DNA from: Hyphomicrobiales bacterium
GTDB taxonomy: Bacteria > Pseudomonadota > Alphaproteobacteria > Rhizobiales > Beijerinckiaceae
Assembly: GCA_900466745.1 (NCBI GenBank)
Contig: UBNE01000007.1
Span: 21,113 to 85,112, forward strand
Direction: 5' to 3'
DNA: 64,000 nucleotides
The position numbers were made by a program, and so were the translations under genes. Every line of letters begins with the position of its first letter. The first letter of the stretch is position 1. Shown here piece by piece: positions 19,708 to 28,890 of this stretch. The notes beneath the pieces are model-generated. The model ran no database searches and was not told the DNA's origin. It was given only the letters and a program-made list of their open reading frames with translations.

Positions 19708-19879
19708 GCGGTTCTCCTGTTGCGGGTCGTGCCGATGCAACTGCCGGGCGCGGGCGAGGTTCCGTCGGCCCGGCGGTTCCGATGCGGGAACAACCCGCAC
19801 TCTCGCGCGTAGAAGCTGCGCGCGCTCCACCAGAGAGGCAGAACGCGCGACCGTTGTTTCACCCCGGGGGAGCCTGCTC

Positions 19880-20395
19880 ATGGCCAAGACTGCGACGAAA
19901 TCATCCGCTGCCGCGAAAATCGTGAAGTCGAGCAAGATCGACCTGGCTTCCAACACCAAGACGAAGGTCGTGGGCCTGCTCAACGAGCGCCTCGCGGACG
20001 GAATCGATCTGGCGCTGATCACCAAGCAGGCGCACTGGAATCTCAAGGGGCCCGGCTTCATCGGCGTGCATCTGATGCTGGACGGCTTTCGCGACGAGCT
20101 CGACGTGCATGTCGACACGGTCGCGGAGCGGATCGCGCAGCTCGGCGGCATCGCCCTGGGCACGGCGCAGACCACGGAAGACGCGACCTCGCTCAAAGCC
20201 TATCCGACCGACATCATTTCGGTTCAGGATCACCTCGGCGCGCTGATCGAGCGCTATGCCGACGCCGGCAACAAGGTGCGCGAGGCGATCGACGCCTGCG
20301 ACGAGGCCGGCGACGCCGATTCCGCCGACATCCTCACCGCCTATTCCCGCATGCTCGACAAATCGCTCTGGTTCCTGCAGTCGAATCTCGGCTGA
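19880..20395 (+). CDS. dps: DNA-protecting starvation protein Dps
   Basis: 171-residue ferritin-like Dps. The inter-subunit ferroxidase ligands are in the usual motifs: QAHWNLKGPGFIGVHLMLDGF and ELDVHVDTVAERI (His, Asp and Glu in place). A Lys/Ala/Ser-rich N-terminal tail (MAKTATKSSAAAKIVKSSK) could bind DNA. GGGGGAG just upstream of the ATG at 19880 supports this start over the much longer open frame. It is expected to form a 12-subunit shell that oxidises and stores iron with peroxide. Confidence 0.94.
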   Translation: MAKTATKSSAAAKIVKSSKIDLASNTKTKVVGLLNERLADGIDLALITKQAHWNLKGPGFIGVHLMLDGFRDELDVHVDTVAERIAQLGGIALGTAQTTEDATSLKAYPTDIISVQDHLGALIERYADAGNKVREAIDACDEAGDADSADILTAYSRMLDKSLWFLQSNLG

Positions 20396-20502
20396 GCCCG
20401 CTTCGGAGGCGACTGCCGGCGCGACGTCATCGAAAACGTTGACGCGCGCCCTTCGCATGCGCTCTTAAGGCGGCGAGAGCTTTTGGGCCGTAAAATTTTC
20501 CC

Positions 20503-20527
20503 GGCCGGGGCAGGTTCCCCGGCCTTT
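20503..20527 (+). terminator. Hairpin plus short T-run just ahead of valS
   Basis: GGCCGGGG (20503-20510) pairs perfectly with CCCCGGCC (20517-20524) across a six-base loop, followed by TTT. It may end the dps transcript, or, lying only 20 bases before the valS start, it may act in the valS leader. Confidence 0.55.
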
Positions 20528-20546
20528 CTGCGTTTCGAGCGATGCG

Positions 20547-23366
20547 ATGATGGACAAGACTTTCGAGCCGGCAGCCGTCGAGGCCCGGATCAGCAAGGCC
20601 TGGGACGAGGCGCAGGCCTTCAGGGCGGGCCGGGGCGCAGGCCCCGGAGCCGAGCCCTATTGCATCGTGATCCCGCCGCCGAACGTCACCGGCTCGCTGC
20701 ATATGGGCCACGCGCTCAACAACACGCTGCAGGACGTGCTCTGCCGCTTCGAGCGCATGCGCGGCAAGGACGTGCTCTGGCAGCCGGGCACCGACCATGC
20801 CGGCATCGCGACGCAGATGGTCGTCGAGCGCAAGCTCGCCGGCGAGAACAAGACCGATCGCCGCAGCATGGGGCGCGAGGCCTTCCTCGCCGAGGTCTGG
20901 AAGTGGAAGGAGGAGTCCGGCGGCACGATCGTCAACCAGCTCCGCCGCCTCGGCGCCTCCTGCGACTGGTCGCGCGAGCGCTTCACCATGGATGAGGGGC
21001 TCTCGGCCGCCGTCCTCAAGGTCTTCGTCGGCCTTCACAAGCAGGGGCTGATCTACCGCGCCAAGCGGCTGGTGAACTGGGATCCGAAGTTCCAGACCGC
21101 GATCTCGGATCTCGAGGTGCTCCAGGTCGAAAAGACCGGCAGCTTCAAATGGCAGCGCGGCAGTGAGGAGCCCTTCGACGCCGCCAAGCTCGACAAGGCG
21201 CTGAACCGCGATCCGAACGGCCATCTCTATTATTTCAACTATCCGCTCGAAGGCGCGACCTACGATGCCGACGACGCTTCGACCTTCATCACGGTCGCGA
21301 CCACGCGTCCCGAAACGATGCTGGGCGATACCGGCGTCGCGGTGCATCCCGACAACGAGACGATCGGCCATCTGATCGGCCGCAAGGCGGTGCTGCCGCT
21401 GGTCGGCCGCGTCATTCCGATCGTGCCGGACGACTATGCCGACCCGGAGAAGGGCACCGGCGCGGTCAAGATCACCCCGGCGCACGACTTCAACGATTTC
21501 GAGGTCGGCAAGCGCCACCGGCTCGACGTCGTCAACATCCTCGACGGCGAGGCGCGGATCACGCTCGCCGGCAACGAGGATTTCCTCGCCGGCGCGAAGC
21601 CGGAGGCGGAGACGCTGGCGCTCGACGGGCTCGACCGCTTCGCGGCGCGCCGCGAGGTCGTGGCGATGATGGCCGAGCGCGGCTTCCTCGCCAAGGTCGA
21701 GCCGCATGCGCATACCGTGCCCCATGGCGACCGCTCCGACGTCGTCATCGAGCCCTGGCTCACCGACCAGTGGTATGTCGACGTCAAGCCGCTGGCGCAG
21801 CGCGCGCTCAAGGCGGTGCAGGACGGGCGTACGAAGTTCACGCCCGAGAACTGGACCAAGGTCTATTACGACTGGCTGGAAAACATCGAGCCCTGGTGCG
21901 TCTCGCGCCAGCTCTGGTGGGGCCACCAGATCCCGGCCTGGTACGGGCCGGACGGCGAGGTCTTCGTGGCGGAATCGGAAGCCGGCGCGCAGGCGCTCGC
22001 GGTCGGCCATTACGGCGGGCCGGTCGAGCTGCGCCGGGACGAGGACGTGCTCGACACCTGGTTCTCCTCGGCGCTCTGGCCGTTCTCGACGCTAGGCTGG
22101 CCGCAGGAGACCCCGGAGCTCAAGCGCTACTATCCGACGGCGACGCTGGTCACCGCCTTCGATATCATCTTCTTCTGGGTCGCCCGGATGATGATGATGG
22201 GCCTCAACTTCATGGACGAGGTGCCGTTCCGCGACGTCTACATCCACGCCATCGTCCGGGACGAGAAGGGCGCGAAGATGTCGAAGTCGAAGGGCAACGT
22301 CATCGACCCGCTCACCCTCGTCGACCAGTACGGCGCCGATGCGCTGCGCTTCACGCTGGCGGCGATGGCGGCGCAGGGGCGCGACATCAAGCTCAGCACC
22401 CAGCGCGTCGAGGGCTACCGCAACTTCGCGACCAAGATCTGGAACGCGGCCCGCTTCGCCGAGCTCAATGGCTGCGCGCGGGCGGAAGGGTTCGACCCGG
22501 CCGCCGTCAAGCAGCCGCTCAACCGCTGGATCCTCAGCGAGGCCGCCCAGGCGGCGGAGGAGGCCGCGGCCGCCATCCCGAGCTTCCGCTTCAACGAGGC
22601 GGCGGGCGCGGCCTATCGCTTCGTCTGGAACCAGTTCTGCGACTGGTATCTCGAGCTCGCCAAGCCGGTGCTGCAGGGCGAGAACGTCGACGCCGCCGAG
22701 AAGGCCGAGACGCAGGCGACGGTCGCCTATGTCATCGACCTGATCTGCCAGCTTCTGCACCCCTTCATGCCCTTCCTGACCGAGGAGCTCTGGGCGCAGA
22801 AGGCCGCGGCCGGCGCGCCGCGCAAGCTCGCTGCCGGCGATGCCGCGCTGGTCTGCCTGACGCGCTGGCCCGACCTCGCCGGCCTCAAGGACGAGGCGGC
22901 CGAGGCCGAGATCGGCTTCGTCGTCGACCTCATCTCCGACATCCGCTCGGTGCGCTCGGAGGTCAACGTGCCGGCCGGCACGCAGGCGCCGCTCGTCCTC
23001 GTCAATGCCTCGGCGGCGACGCGGGCGACGATCGAGAGCTGGCGGCCGATGATCGAGCGGCTGGCGCGCGTCTCCGACATCGCCTTCGCGGCTGCCGCCC
23101 CGGCGCAGTCGGCGCAGATCATCGTGCGCGGCGAGGTCGCGGCGCTGCCGCTCGCCGGGCTGATCGACCTCGATGCCGAGCGCTCGCGCCTGACCAAGGA
23201 GCTCGCCAGGCTCGACCAGGACATCGCGGTCGTCGAGAAGAAGCTCGGCAATCCCGACTTCATGGCGCGCGCGCCGGAGGAGATCGTCGAGGAGAACCGC
23301 GAGCGCAAGGCGGCGGCGCAAGCGCGCAAGCTGAAGATCGCCGAGGCGCTGGCGCGGCTGGCCTGA
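20547..23366 (+). CDS. valS: Valyl-tRNA synthetase
   Basis: 939-residue class I aminoacyl-tRNA synthetase charging tRNA-Val. The HIGH-type motif is HMGH at residues 52-55 (in PPPNVTGSLHMGHALNN), the tRNA-linked region includes NWDPKFQTAISDLEV, the editing domain carries TTRPETMLGDTGVAVHP, and KMSKSKGN lies near residue 577. A C-terminal coiled coil (about 870-939) is present. Two in-frame ATG codons lie side by side at the start (20547 and 20550). Length is normal. Confidence 0.97.
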   Translation: MMDKTFEPAAVEARISKAWDEAQAFRAGRGAGPGAEPYCIVIPPPNVTGSLHMGHALNNTLQDVLCRFERMRGKDVLWQPGTDHAGIATQMVVERKLAGENKTDRRSMGREAFLAEVWKWKEESGGTIVNQLRRLGASCDWSRERFTMDEGLSAAVLKVFVGLHKQGLIYRAKRLVNWDPKFQTAISDLEVLQVEKTGSFKWQRGSEEPFDAAKLDKALNRDPNGHLYYFNYPLEGATYDADDASTFITVATTRPETMLGDTGVAVHPDNETIGHLIGRKAVLPLVGRVIPIVPDDYADPEKGTGAVKITPAHDFNDFEVGKRHRLDVVNILDGEARITLAGNEDFLAGAKPEAETLALDGLDRFAARREVVAMMAERGFLAKVEPHAHTVPHGDRSDVVIEPWLTDQWYVDVKPLAQRALKAVQDGRTKFTPENWTKVYYDWLENIEPWCVSRQLWWGHQIPAWYGPDGEVFVAESEAGAQALAVGHYGGPVELRRDEDVLDTWFSSALWPFSTLGWPQETPELKRYYPTATLVTAFDIIFFWVARMMMMGLNFMDEVPFRDVYIHAIVRDEKGAKMSKSKGNVIDPLTLVDQYGADALRFTLAAMAAQGRDIKLSTQRVEGYRNFATKIWNAARFAELNGCARAEGFDPAAVKQPLNRWILSEAAQAAEEAAAAIPSFRFNEAAGAAYRFVWNQFCDWYLELAKPVLQGENVDAAEKAETQATVAYVIDLICQLLHPFMPFLTEELWAQKAAAGAPRKLAAGDAALVCLTRWPDLAGLKDEAAEAEIGFVVDLISDIRSVRSEVNVPAGTQAPLVLVNASAATRATIESWRPMIERLARVSDIAFAAAAPAQSAQIIVRGEVAALPLAGLIDLDAERSRLTKELARLDQDIAVVEKKLGNPDFMARAPEEIVEENRERKAAAQARKLKIAEALARLA

Positions 23367-23524
23367 AAAGGCGCCGCGACCGCATTGCGGCCACGGCTCC
23401 GTCGTTAAATTGACGCTGCGGGGAGAGAAGACTGGCGCTCCTCCCCGGAGATCGCTTAGATGCGCGCGGCGCAGTTCCGCCATGCGCAAGCTGGCGGCAG
23501 ACAGGATCGGCAGAGCAGGAACCC

Positions 23525-24106
23525 ATGCTCAAGCGGGCTTATGACTGGTGTGTTTCCTACGCCTCGCATCCGGCCGCGCCGTGGCTGCTTTTCGCGCTGA
23601 CCTTCGTCGAGAGCTCGATCAGCCCGCTGCCGCCGATTCCGCTGCTGCTGCCGATGTGCATCGCCCGGCCGGACCGCGCCCTGTTCTATGCCGGCATCTG
23701 CTCGCTGGGCGCCGTGCTCGGCGGCTATGTCGGCTACGGCATCGGCTTCCTGCTCTACGACTCGCTCGGCGCCTGGCTGATCGGGATCTACGGCCTGCAG
23801 GAGAAGGCGGCCCATCTCATCGCGACCTCGCAGGACTACTGGTTCTGGGTGCTGGTCACCAAGGGGCTGACGCCGATCCCGTTCAAGATCGTCACGATCA
23901 TGTCGGGCTTCCTGCATTTCGACCTGTGGAAGTTCACGGTCGGCATGGTCGTCTCGCGGGCGAGCTTCTTCGTGATGATCGCCCTGGCGCTGCGCTTTTA
24001 CGGCGACGACATCCGCATCTTCATCGAGAAGCATCTGCCGATGGCGGCGCTGACTCTCCTGGCGGTTGTGGTGGGCGGCTTCTTCGTCCTGCCGATGGTG
24101 CTCTGA
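23525..24106 (+). CDS. YqaA family (DedA/SNARE-associated) membrane protein
   Basis: 193-residue inner-membrane protein with four to five hydrophobic segments. It has the family pattern FVESSISPLPPIPLLLP near the front, GGYVGYGIGFLL, and the re-entrant KGLTPIPFKIVTIMSGFLHF segment, which places it in the YqaA/DedA superfamily linked to lipid transport or membrane homeostasis. The start ATG at 23525 is preceded by an AGGA-type site. It follows valS by 158 bases. Confidence 0.85.
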   Translation: MLKRAYDWCVSYASHPAAPWLLFALTFVESSISPLPPIPLLLPMCIARPDRALFYAGICSLGAVLGGYVGYGIGFLLYDSLGAWLIGIYGLQEKAAHLIATSQDYWFWVLVTKGLTPIPFKIVTIMSGFLHFDLWKFTVGMVVSRASFFVMIALALRFYGDDIRIFIEKHLPMAALTLLAVVVGGFFVLPMVL

Positions 24107-24698
24107 TCCGGGCTGCGGGCCCGGGGCATACGCATTTTCGTGACATCGCTGCAACACTGTGGCGGGAACCCTTCCGGGAGCCCGCCGCCGCGCCCGGCCG
24201 CCGTGAAGCCGCCACAAAAGACGCCCAGCAAAAGGGCGGATTAAGTCTTTGAGATATAGACAAATTGAACTTTCGAGCCGCGGCGGGCGCGGTTTTTCCT
24301 GCGGGAACGGGGGTTCAGGGTCGACGTTGCAGCCGGCCCGATCGACATGGCAGTTTTCGGCCGTGCCAGTCTGGGGGGGACAGGACGAGTGGCGATGAAG
24401 GCGCGTGTGTTCGAGGAGTGGGGCAGGCCGGGCCGCCCTGCGGGCATGGGGCCCGCGGCTGCCGCCGGCGCTCCGCCGCGCGAAGGCGGAAGGCTCTTCC
24501 CGCGCGCGATCACAGGCGCGATCACAGGAATGCTCGCAAAGCGCCTTCGTGATGCCGAACTTGGAGCGCCTGCTGGCTGCCGGATGCCAGGGGACGCCAG
24601 CAACGAATCCGGAGTGCTGCGGAAAGGCGCGGAGATCGCCGGCTTTGCCGGAGGCCGCGCCCCGACTCACCCAGGAAGGGCGGGCGAAGCTCACTGCT
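24107..24698. other. 592-base intergenic region without a supported gene
   Basis: A short hairpin (CCGGGC/GCCCGG, 24108-24124) lies right after the YqaA gene. An AT-rich island around 24240-24275 (TTAAGTCTTTGAGATATAG and on) contrasts with the surrounding GC-rich DNA and may hold a promoter, but no -35/-10 pair is convincing. The frame of the next gene is open back to 24405, yet that stretch has low-complexity Arg/Ala-rich coding and no ribosome site. Confidence 0.45.
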
Positions 24699-25652
24699 AT
24701 GCGGATATCTGACCTCACCATCGCATGCCTGCTGCTGTTCGTCGGCGCCCCCCAGGGCGCCCGGGCGCAGGACTTTGCCAATGGGCAGCCGCCGCTGCCG
24801 CCGCGTCCGATTCCCGGCATCGCTCTGCCCGAGCCGGGGCCGTCGCGCCCTGCCGTTTCCGACGACGCCGTGATCGCCCCGGCGCCGAACACGCCGACGG
24901 CCCATAGCGCGCTGCCCTTCGTGCCGTTCAGCAACGCCCGCGAGGCGCTGCGCGCCTGGATGCGCGATTCCTCGGCCGGCGATCAGGTCGGCGCCGTGCG
25001 CGCGCTCGAATACGCCGCCTCGCAGGGGCACCTGACCGCCCAGTACAAGCTCGGCCGGATGTATGCCGGCGGCGAGGGCGTTCCCGCCAATGATCTCAAG
25101 GCCTTCGAGTATTTCTCGAAGATCGCGGACGAGAATGCCGACGCCGCTCCCGGCACGGCCGCCGGCCGCATGGTCGGCAGCGCCTTCGTGGCGCTCGGGA
25201 GCTATTTCGCCGACGGGATCCGCGGCAGCTATGTGAAGCCCAATCCCGACCGCGCCTTCGACATGTTCAACTACGCCGCCTCCTATTTCGGCGACCCGGA
25301 CGGGCAGTACAATCTCGCGCGGCTCTACATGAAGGGGCAGGGCACGGCCCGCGATCCCCGTCAGGCGGCGCGCTGGATGAAGCTCGCGGCCGAGAAGGGC
25401 CATGCGCCGGCCCGCGCGGCCTTCGGCGAGATGCTGCTGCGCGGCGGCGAGGGCGTGCCGCGCCAGCCCGTCCTCGGGCTGATGTGGCTCGCCCTGGCCC
25501 GCGACGGCGCCGATCCGGTGCGCGAGAGCTGGATCATCGAGCGCCATGACGCGGCCTTCGCGGCGGCTTCCGCCGCGGACCGCCAGGCGGCGACGGCGCT
25601 GCTCGAGCGCCAGCAGCTCGCCGGCAGCGGCTCGCCGACGATGCAACGCTGA
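24699..25652 (+). CDS. Sel1-repeat periplasmic protein, ExoR-like
   Basis: 317-residue secreted protein made of Sel1-like helical repeats. The ATG at 24699 gives a clear signal peptide (MRISDLTIACLLLFVG then APQGARAQ). A Pro-rich linker precedes repeats beginning LTAQYKLGRMYAGGEGV, then PDGQYNLARLYMKGQGT and APARAAFGEMLLRGGEGV. The insert YFADGIRGSYVKPNPDRAF and ASYFGDPDGQYNLARLY resemble Sinorhizobium ExoR, the periplasmic inhibitor of the ExoS sensor kinase. No exoS/chvI pair is nearby, so function in exopolysaccharide control is inferred from similarity only. Confidence 0.68.
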   Translation: MRISDLTIACLLLFVGAPQGARAQDFANGQPPLPPRPIPGIALPEPGPSRPAVSDDAVIAPAPNTPTAHSALPFVPFSNAREALRAWMRDSSAGDQVGAVRALEYAASQGHLTAQYKLGRMYAGGEGVPANDLKAFEYFSKIADENADAAPGTAAGRMVGSAFVALGSYFADGIRGSYVKPNPDRAFDMFNYAASYFGDPDGQYNLARLYMKGQGTARDPRQAARWMKLAAEKGHAPARAAFGEMLLRGGEGVPRQPVLGLMWLALARDGADPVRESWIIERHDAAFAAASAADRQAATALLERQQLAGSGSPTMQR

Positions 25653-25849
25653 TCGGCGCTGCGGCTGCCGGCTCCGGCCGATCCCAACCCAGCCGGAGCT
25701 TCGGCAGGCCCGTTTCCGTCGCGGCCGTGATGGAATGCATCTCATCGCTTGATTGGCGCCGAACCGGCTTCGCTGGCAGGAATGGCAGGGCCGTCGCGCG
25801 CCTGCGCCGCGCGGTGAAGGCCCCATCAGGCACGCGAGCGGGATCCGTC

Positions 25850-26737
25850 ATGCCGAGCTTTCCCTACGAGACCGTCGACGTCTTCACCGACAAGCCTTTC
25901 GGCGGCAATCCGCTCGCCGTCTTCACCGATGCCCGCGGCCTCTCCGACGCGCAGATGCAGGCGCTGGCGGCGGAGATGAACTACAGCGAGACCACCTTCG
26001 TCCTGCCGCCGGACGATCCGGCCAACGATGCGCGCGTGCGCATCTTCCACCGCACGGCCGAGATGCCCTTCGCCGGCCATCCCAATGTCGGCACGGCCTG
26101 CGTGCTGGCCCGCCACGGCCGCGACCGCAACGGCGTGCTGCGCTTCGAGCAGATGGCGGGGCTGGTCGAGATCGCCATCGAACGCAATCCGGCCGGGGCC
26201 GTGACCGGCGCCGTCATCGCCGCGCCGCAGGCACTCTCGCTCGGGATCGAATTGCCGGCAGACGGCATCGCCGCCTGCGCCGGGTTGCAGGCCGGGGCCA
26301 TCCTGACGGCGGCGCATCGCCCGGTCCAGGCTTCGCTCGGCGTCCAATTCGTGCTGGCGCAGGCGGCGCCCGAGGCCCTGGCCGGCGCGGCGCCCGACCT
26401 CGTCGCCTTCCGCAAGCTGGAACGCCAGCATGCCGGGCTCCAGGGGCGGCTCTCGCTCTTCCTCTATGCGCGCGACGGCAACCGCATCCGGGCGCGGATG
26501 TTCGCGCCGCTCGCCGGCACCTGGGAGGACCCCGCCACCGGCAGCGCCAGCGCCACGCTCGGCGCCCTGCTGCTCTCTCTCGATGGCGGCGAGGCGGCCT
26601 CCTACACCATCACCCAGGGCGTCGAGATGGGCCGGCCGAGCCTGCTGAACGTCGCCTCGCGCCGGGCCGAGGACGGCTATCGCTCCCGCGTCGGCGGCGC
26701 CTGTGCGCCGATGTTCCGCGGCGAGGCGGAGCTCTAG
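25850..26737 (+). CDS. PhzF family isomerase/epimerase
   Basis: 295-residue PhzF-fold protein. It shows both symmetric halves with the N-terminal VDVFTDKPFGGNPLAVF, the conserved catalytic region NYSETTFVLPP, EMPFAGHPNVGTA, and the C-terminal GTWEDPATGSASATLGA. The ATG at 25850 begins exactly at the family start although the frame opens upstream. The specific reaction is unknown. Its 3' 128 bases are overlapped on the other strand by the C-terminal extension of the YjbR gene. Confidence 0.9.
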   Translation: MPSFPYETVDVFTDKPFGGNPLAVFTDARGLSDAQMQALAAEMNYSETTFVLPPDDPANDARVRIFHRTAEMPFAGHPNVGTACVLARHGRDRNGVLRFEQMAGLVEIAIERNPAGAVTGAVIAAPQALSLGIELPADGIAACAGLQAGAILTAAHRPVQASLGVQFVLAQAAPEALAGAAPDLVAFRKLERQHAGLQGRLSLFLYARDGNRIRARMFAPLAGTWEDPATGSASATLGALLLSLDGGEAASYTITQGVEMGRPSLLNVASRRAEDGYRSRVGGACAPMFRGEAEL

Positions 26738-27092
26738 CGAGCCCCAGCTCGGCCCGCGCCCGCCGCGTCAGCCCGGCGGCGACGAGGCGGTGGCTCTCGC
26801 GCAGATAGTCCTGCAGGGCGTCGTCCGGCATGCTCTCGCCGGAGAGCCACTGGATCCATTTCATCCCGCGCGAGGCGAGATAGGGCGCGGGCCTGAGACC
26901 CGGCTGGTCCTTCAGGATGTCATAGGCCAGCGGCGAGCATTTGAAGCTCACCGCCACCGCGCCATCGGCCTGCGCCCGGGCGATGGCGAAGACCTTGTCG
27001 CCGACCTTCCAGACATCGGCGCCGCCCCATTGCACGACATGGCGCGCCGCCGGCAGCGAGGCGCAGAAGGCGTTGCAGGCGGCGGGCGTCAT
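26610..27092 (-). CDS. MmcQ/YjbR family protein with 3' overlap into phzF
   Basis: 160-residue reading frame whose first ~118 residues form a normal MmcQ/YjbR domain (ACNAFCASLPAARHVVQWGG, VGDKVFAIAR, MKWIQWLSGESMPDD, LRESHRLVAAGLTRRARAEL). The remaining ~42 residues (rich in Arg, Pro and Ser) are the reverse strand of the phzF end and have no family counterpart. The gene therefore reads through its normal end into phzF until the first stop at 26610. It starts 4 bases after the ldh stop, so it is the second gene of an ldh-yjbR unit. Function of this DNA-binding-like fold is not established. Confidence 0.78.
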   Translation of the reverse strand: MTPAACNAFCASLPAARHVVQWGGADVWKVGDKVFAIARAQADGAVAVSFKCSPLAYDILKDQPGLRPAPYLASRGMKWIQWLSGESMPDDALQDYLRESHRLVAAGLTRRARAELGLARAPPRRGTSAHRRRRRGSDSRPRPGARRRSAGSAGPSRRPG

Positions 27093-27096
27093 CGGC

Positions 27097-28164
27097 TCAG
27101 TAGCTGTCGGCGTCGATGCCGTGGCGCGCAGCGGCCGCCCTGATCTGCGACCAGGTCTCGTCGTCGAGCGGGATGCCGGCGGCGCCGCGCTCGATCCGGA
27201 CCCGGCGCTCCTTGTCGCCCGGGGCGAGCACGGGGTTGGCCGGGTCCTGCGGCCTGGCGGCGCGCACGAAGGCGAGATAGCTGTCGATGCGGCTGCGGCG
27301 CAGATCGGCGTCGGGCTCGAGCCGGGCAGGGTCGATCAGCACCCCGAAGAGCGAGTTGATGATCCAGCTCTTCTGCGGCTTCTGGTCGATGCGCGCCGCG
27401 CCCATCAGCCCGGCCGAGAGCAGTTCGGCGATCAGCGACAGGCCGGCGCCCTTGTGGTCGCCGAAGGGCAGCAGCGCGCCGAGCGGATGGTCCGGGCTGG
27501 CGAAGACATGGGCGGGGTCGGTGGTCGGGCGGCCCTCGCCGTCGATGATGTAGCCGGGCGGCACCTGCTCGCCCTTGTTGAGCGCGACGCGGGCCTTGCC
27601 ATGGGCCATGCGGCTCGTCGCGAAATCGAGGATCAGCGGCTCGCCGCCGGGAACCGGGATGCCGATGGCGTGCGGATTGGTGCCGAAGCGCGCCTCCTTG
27701 GCGGCGAAGGGCGCGACGATCGGCGGGCGGCCGGCGACATTGACCCAGAAGAACGAGATCAGCCCGGCCGCCGCGGCGACCTCGGCATAGTGGCCGATGC
27801 GGCCGATATGGTGCGAATCGAGCAGGTTCACGATCGCGACGCCGGTCTGGCCCGCCATGGCGGCGGCGCGGTCGACGGCGTTGCGCGCATTCGGCTGGCC
27901 GAGCGCGATGTTGCCGTCGACGATCAGGAAGGGCGCCGCCTCGACGCGGGTGACGCCCTTCGATTCGGGCTTGAGGTTTCCATCGGCAAGCGACTGGAAA
28001 TACAGCGGGATCATGCCGACGCCATGGCTGTCGTGCCCGCTGAGATTGGCGAGAACGAGGTGGTCGGCGGTCTCCTGCGCTTCCGCCTCGCTCCAGCCGG
28101 CCTTGGTGACCATGTCGCGGATCAGGGAGCGGAGGGCTTCCGGGCGGTGCAGCTTATGGGACAT
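27097..28164 (-). CDS. Malate/L-lactate (Ldh2 family) dehydrogenase
   Basis: 355-residue NAD(P)-dependent oxidoreductase of the Ldh/Ldh2 family (malate, ureidoglycolate, sulfolactate and similar 2-hydroxyacids). Landmarks are HDSHGVGMIPLY with the catalytic His region, DSHHIGRIGHYAE, FGTNPHAIGIPVP, LDFATSRMAHGK and GDHKGAGLSLIAELLS. The ATG at 28164 aligns with the family start. The actual substrate cannot be told. It is followed by yjbR and diverges from the iscA-like gene across about 200 bases. Confidence 0.85.
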   Translation of the reverse strand: MSHKLHRPEALRSLIRDMVTKAGWSEAEAQETADHLVLANLSGHDSHGVGMIPLYFQSLADGNLKPESKGVTRVEAAPFLIVDGNIALGQPNARNAVDRAAAMAGQTGVAIVNLLDSHHIGRIGHYAEVAAAAGLISFFWVNVAGRPPIVAPFAAKEARFGTNPHAIGIPVPGGEPLILDFATSRMAHGKARVALNKGEQVPPGYIIDGEGRPTTDPAHVFASPDHPLGALLPFGDHKGAGLSLIAELLSAGLMGAARIDQKPQKSWIINSLFGVLIDPARLEPDADLRRSRIDSYLAFVRAARPQDPANPVLAPGDKERRVRIERGAAGIPLDDETWSQIRAAAARHGIDADSY

Positions 28165-28370
28165 GGCTTCGCAGATGCTGGGGATCGATGGCGCTCCAGA
28201 GTGCATGATGGCGGGCGAACCGCAATGCGCCGGGCGGGGCAACGCGGTCCCGCGGATGCATGGCGGGCGCGCGGCCGCGCGCGGCATCTCGACGGCAGCC
28301 TCCGCAATCCCTATCTTAGGAGCGCAATCTTGCTTCACCGGGCCTTGAACCCGGTCGAGGAGGACAGACG

Positions 28371-28760
28371 ATGTTTTCGATTCCCGGCCTGAAGGTCATC
28401 TCCCTGACCGATGCCGCCGCCGCCCGCATTCGCGAGATCATGGCGCAGACCGCAGGGGATGCGACGCCCGCGCTCGGCCTCCGGGTCGGCGTGAAGAAGG
28501 GCGGCTGCGCGGGAATGGAATACACTTTCGAGATCGCGCGGGAGATCAACAAGGGCGACGAGATCGTCACCGAGAAGGAGGCGACGGTGATCGTCGACGC
28601 CAAGGCGGTGCTGTTCCTGCTCGGGACCGAGCTCGACTTCAAGAGCGACCGTTTTTCCTCGACCTTCGTCTTCAACAACCCGAACCAGGTCTCCGCCTGC
28701 GGCTGCGGCGAATCCGTCGAGATCAAGCCGCGCAGCGAAGGCGCGCTGGCCGCCTCCTGA
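28371..28760 (+). CDS. HesB/IscA family Fe-S assembly protein (SufA/IscA-like)
   Basis: 129-residue A-type iron-sulfur carrier. The three ligand cysteines are present: C46 in GGCAGMEY and C110/C112 in SACGCGES. Residues around DFKSDRFSSTFVFNNPNQ match the family. GAGGAGGAC precedes the ATG. It stands alone, with no isc or suf operon in the window, so it may be a free-standing carrier feeding particular clients. Sequence alone does not separate SufA, IscA and ErpA types here. Confidence 0.88.
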   Translation: MFSIPGLKVISLTDAAAARIREIMAQTAGDATPALGLRVGVKKGGCAGMEYTFEIAREINKGDEIVTEKEATVIVDAKAVLFLLGTELDFKSDRFSSTFVFNNPNQVSACGCGESVEIKPRSEGALAAS

Positions 28761-28890
28761 GCCGCGATCGCCATCTGCAAAAGCGAACTGCGGACCGAAA
28801 CGGTCCCGGCTGCCTAACTACGGCTGCCCCTGGATTGCTTCGCGGCGCCCGCAAATGACGGCGAGGTCTCGGGAGGGCGGAGCGGAAGCT

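Noticed and set aside
24405..24698. 98-residue extension upstream of the Sel1 protein
   Set aside because: Low-complexity translation, no ribosome site, and it would bury a good signal peptide.
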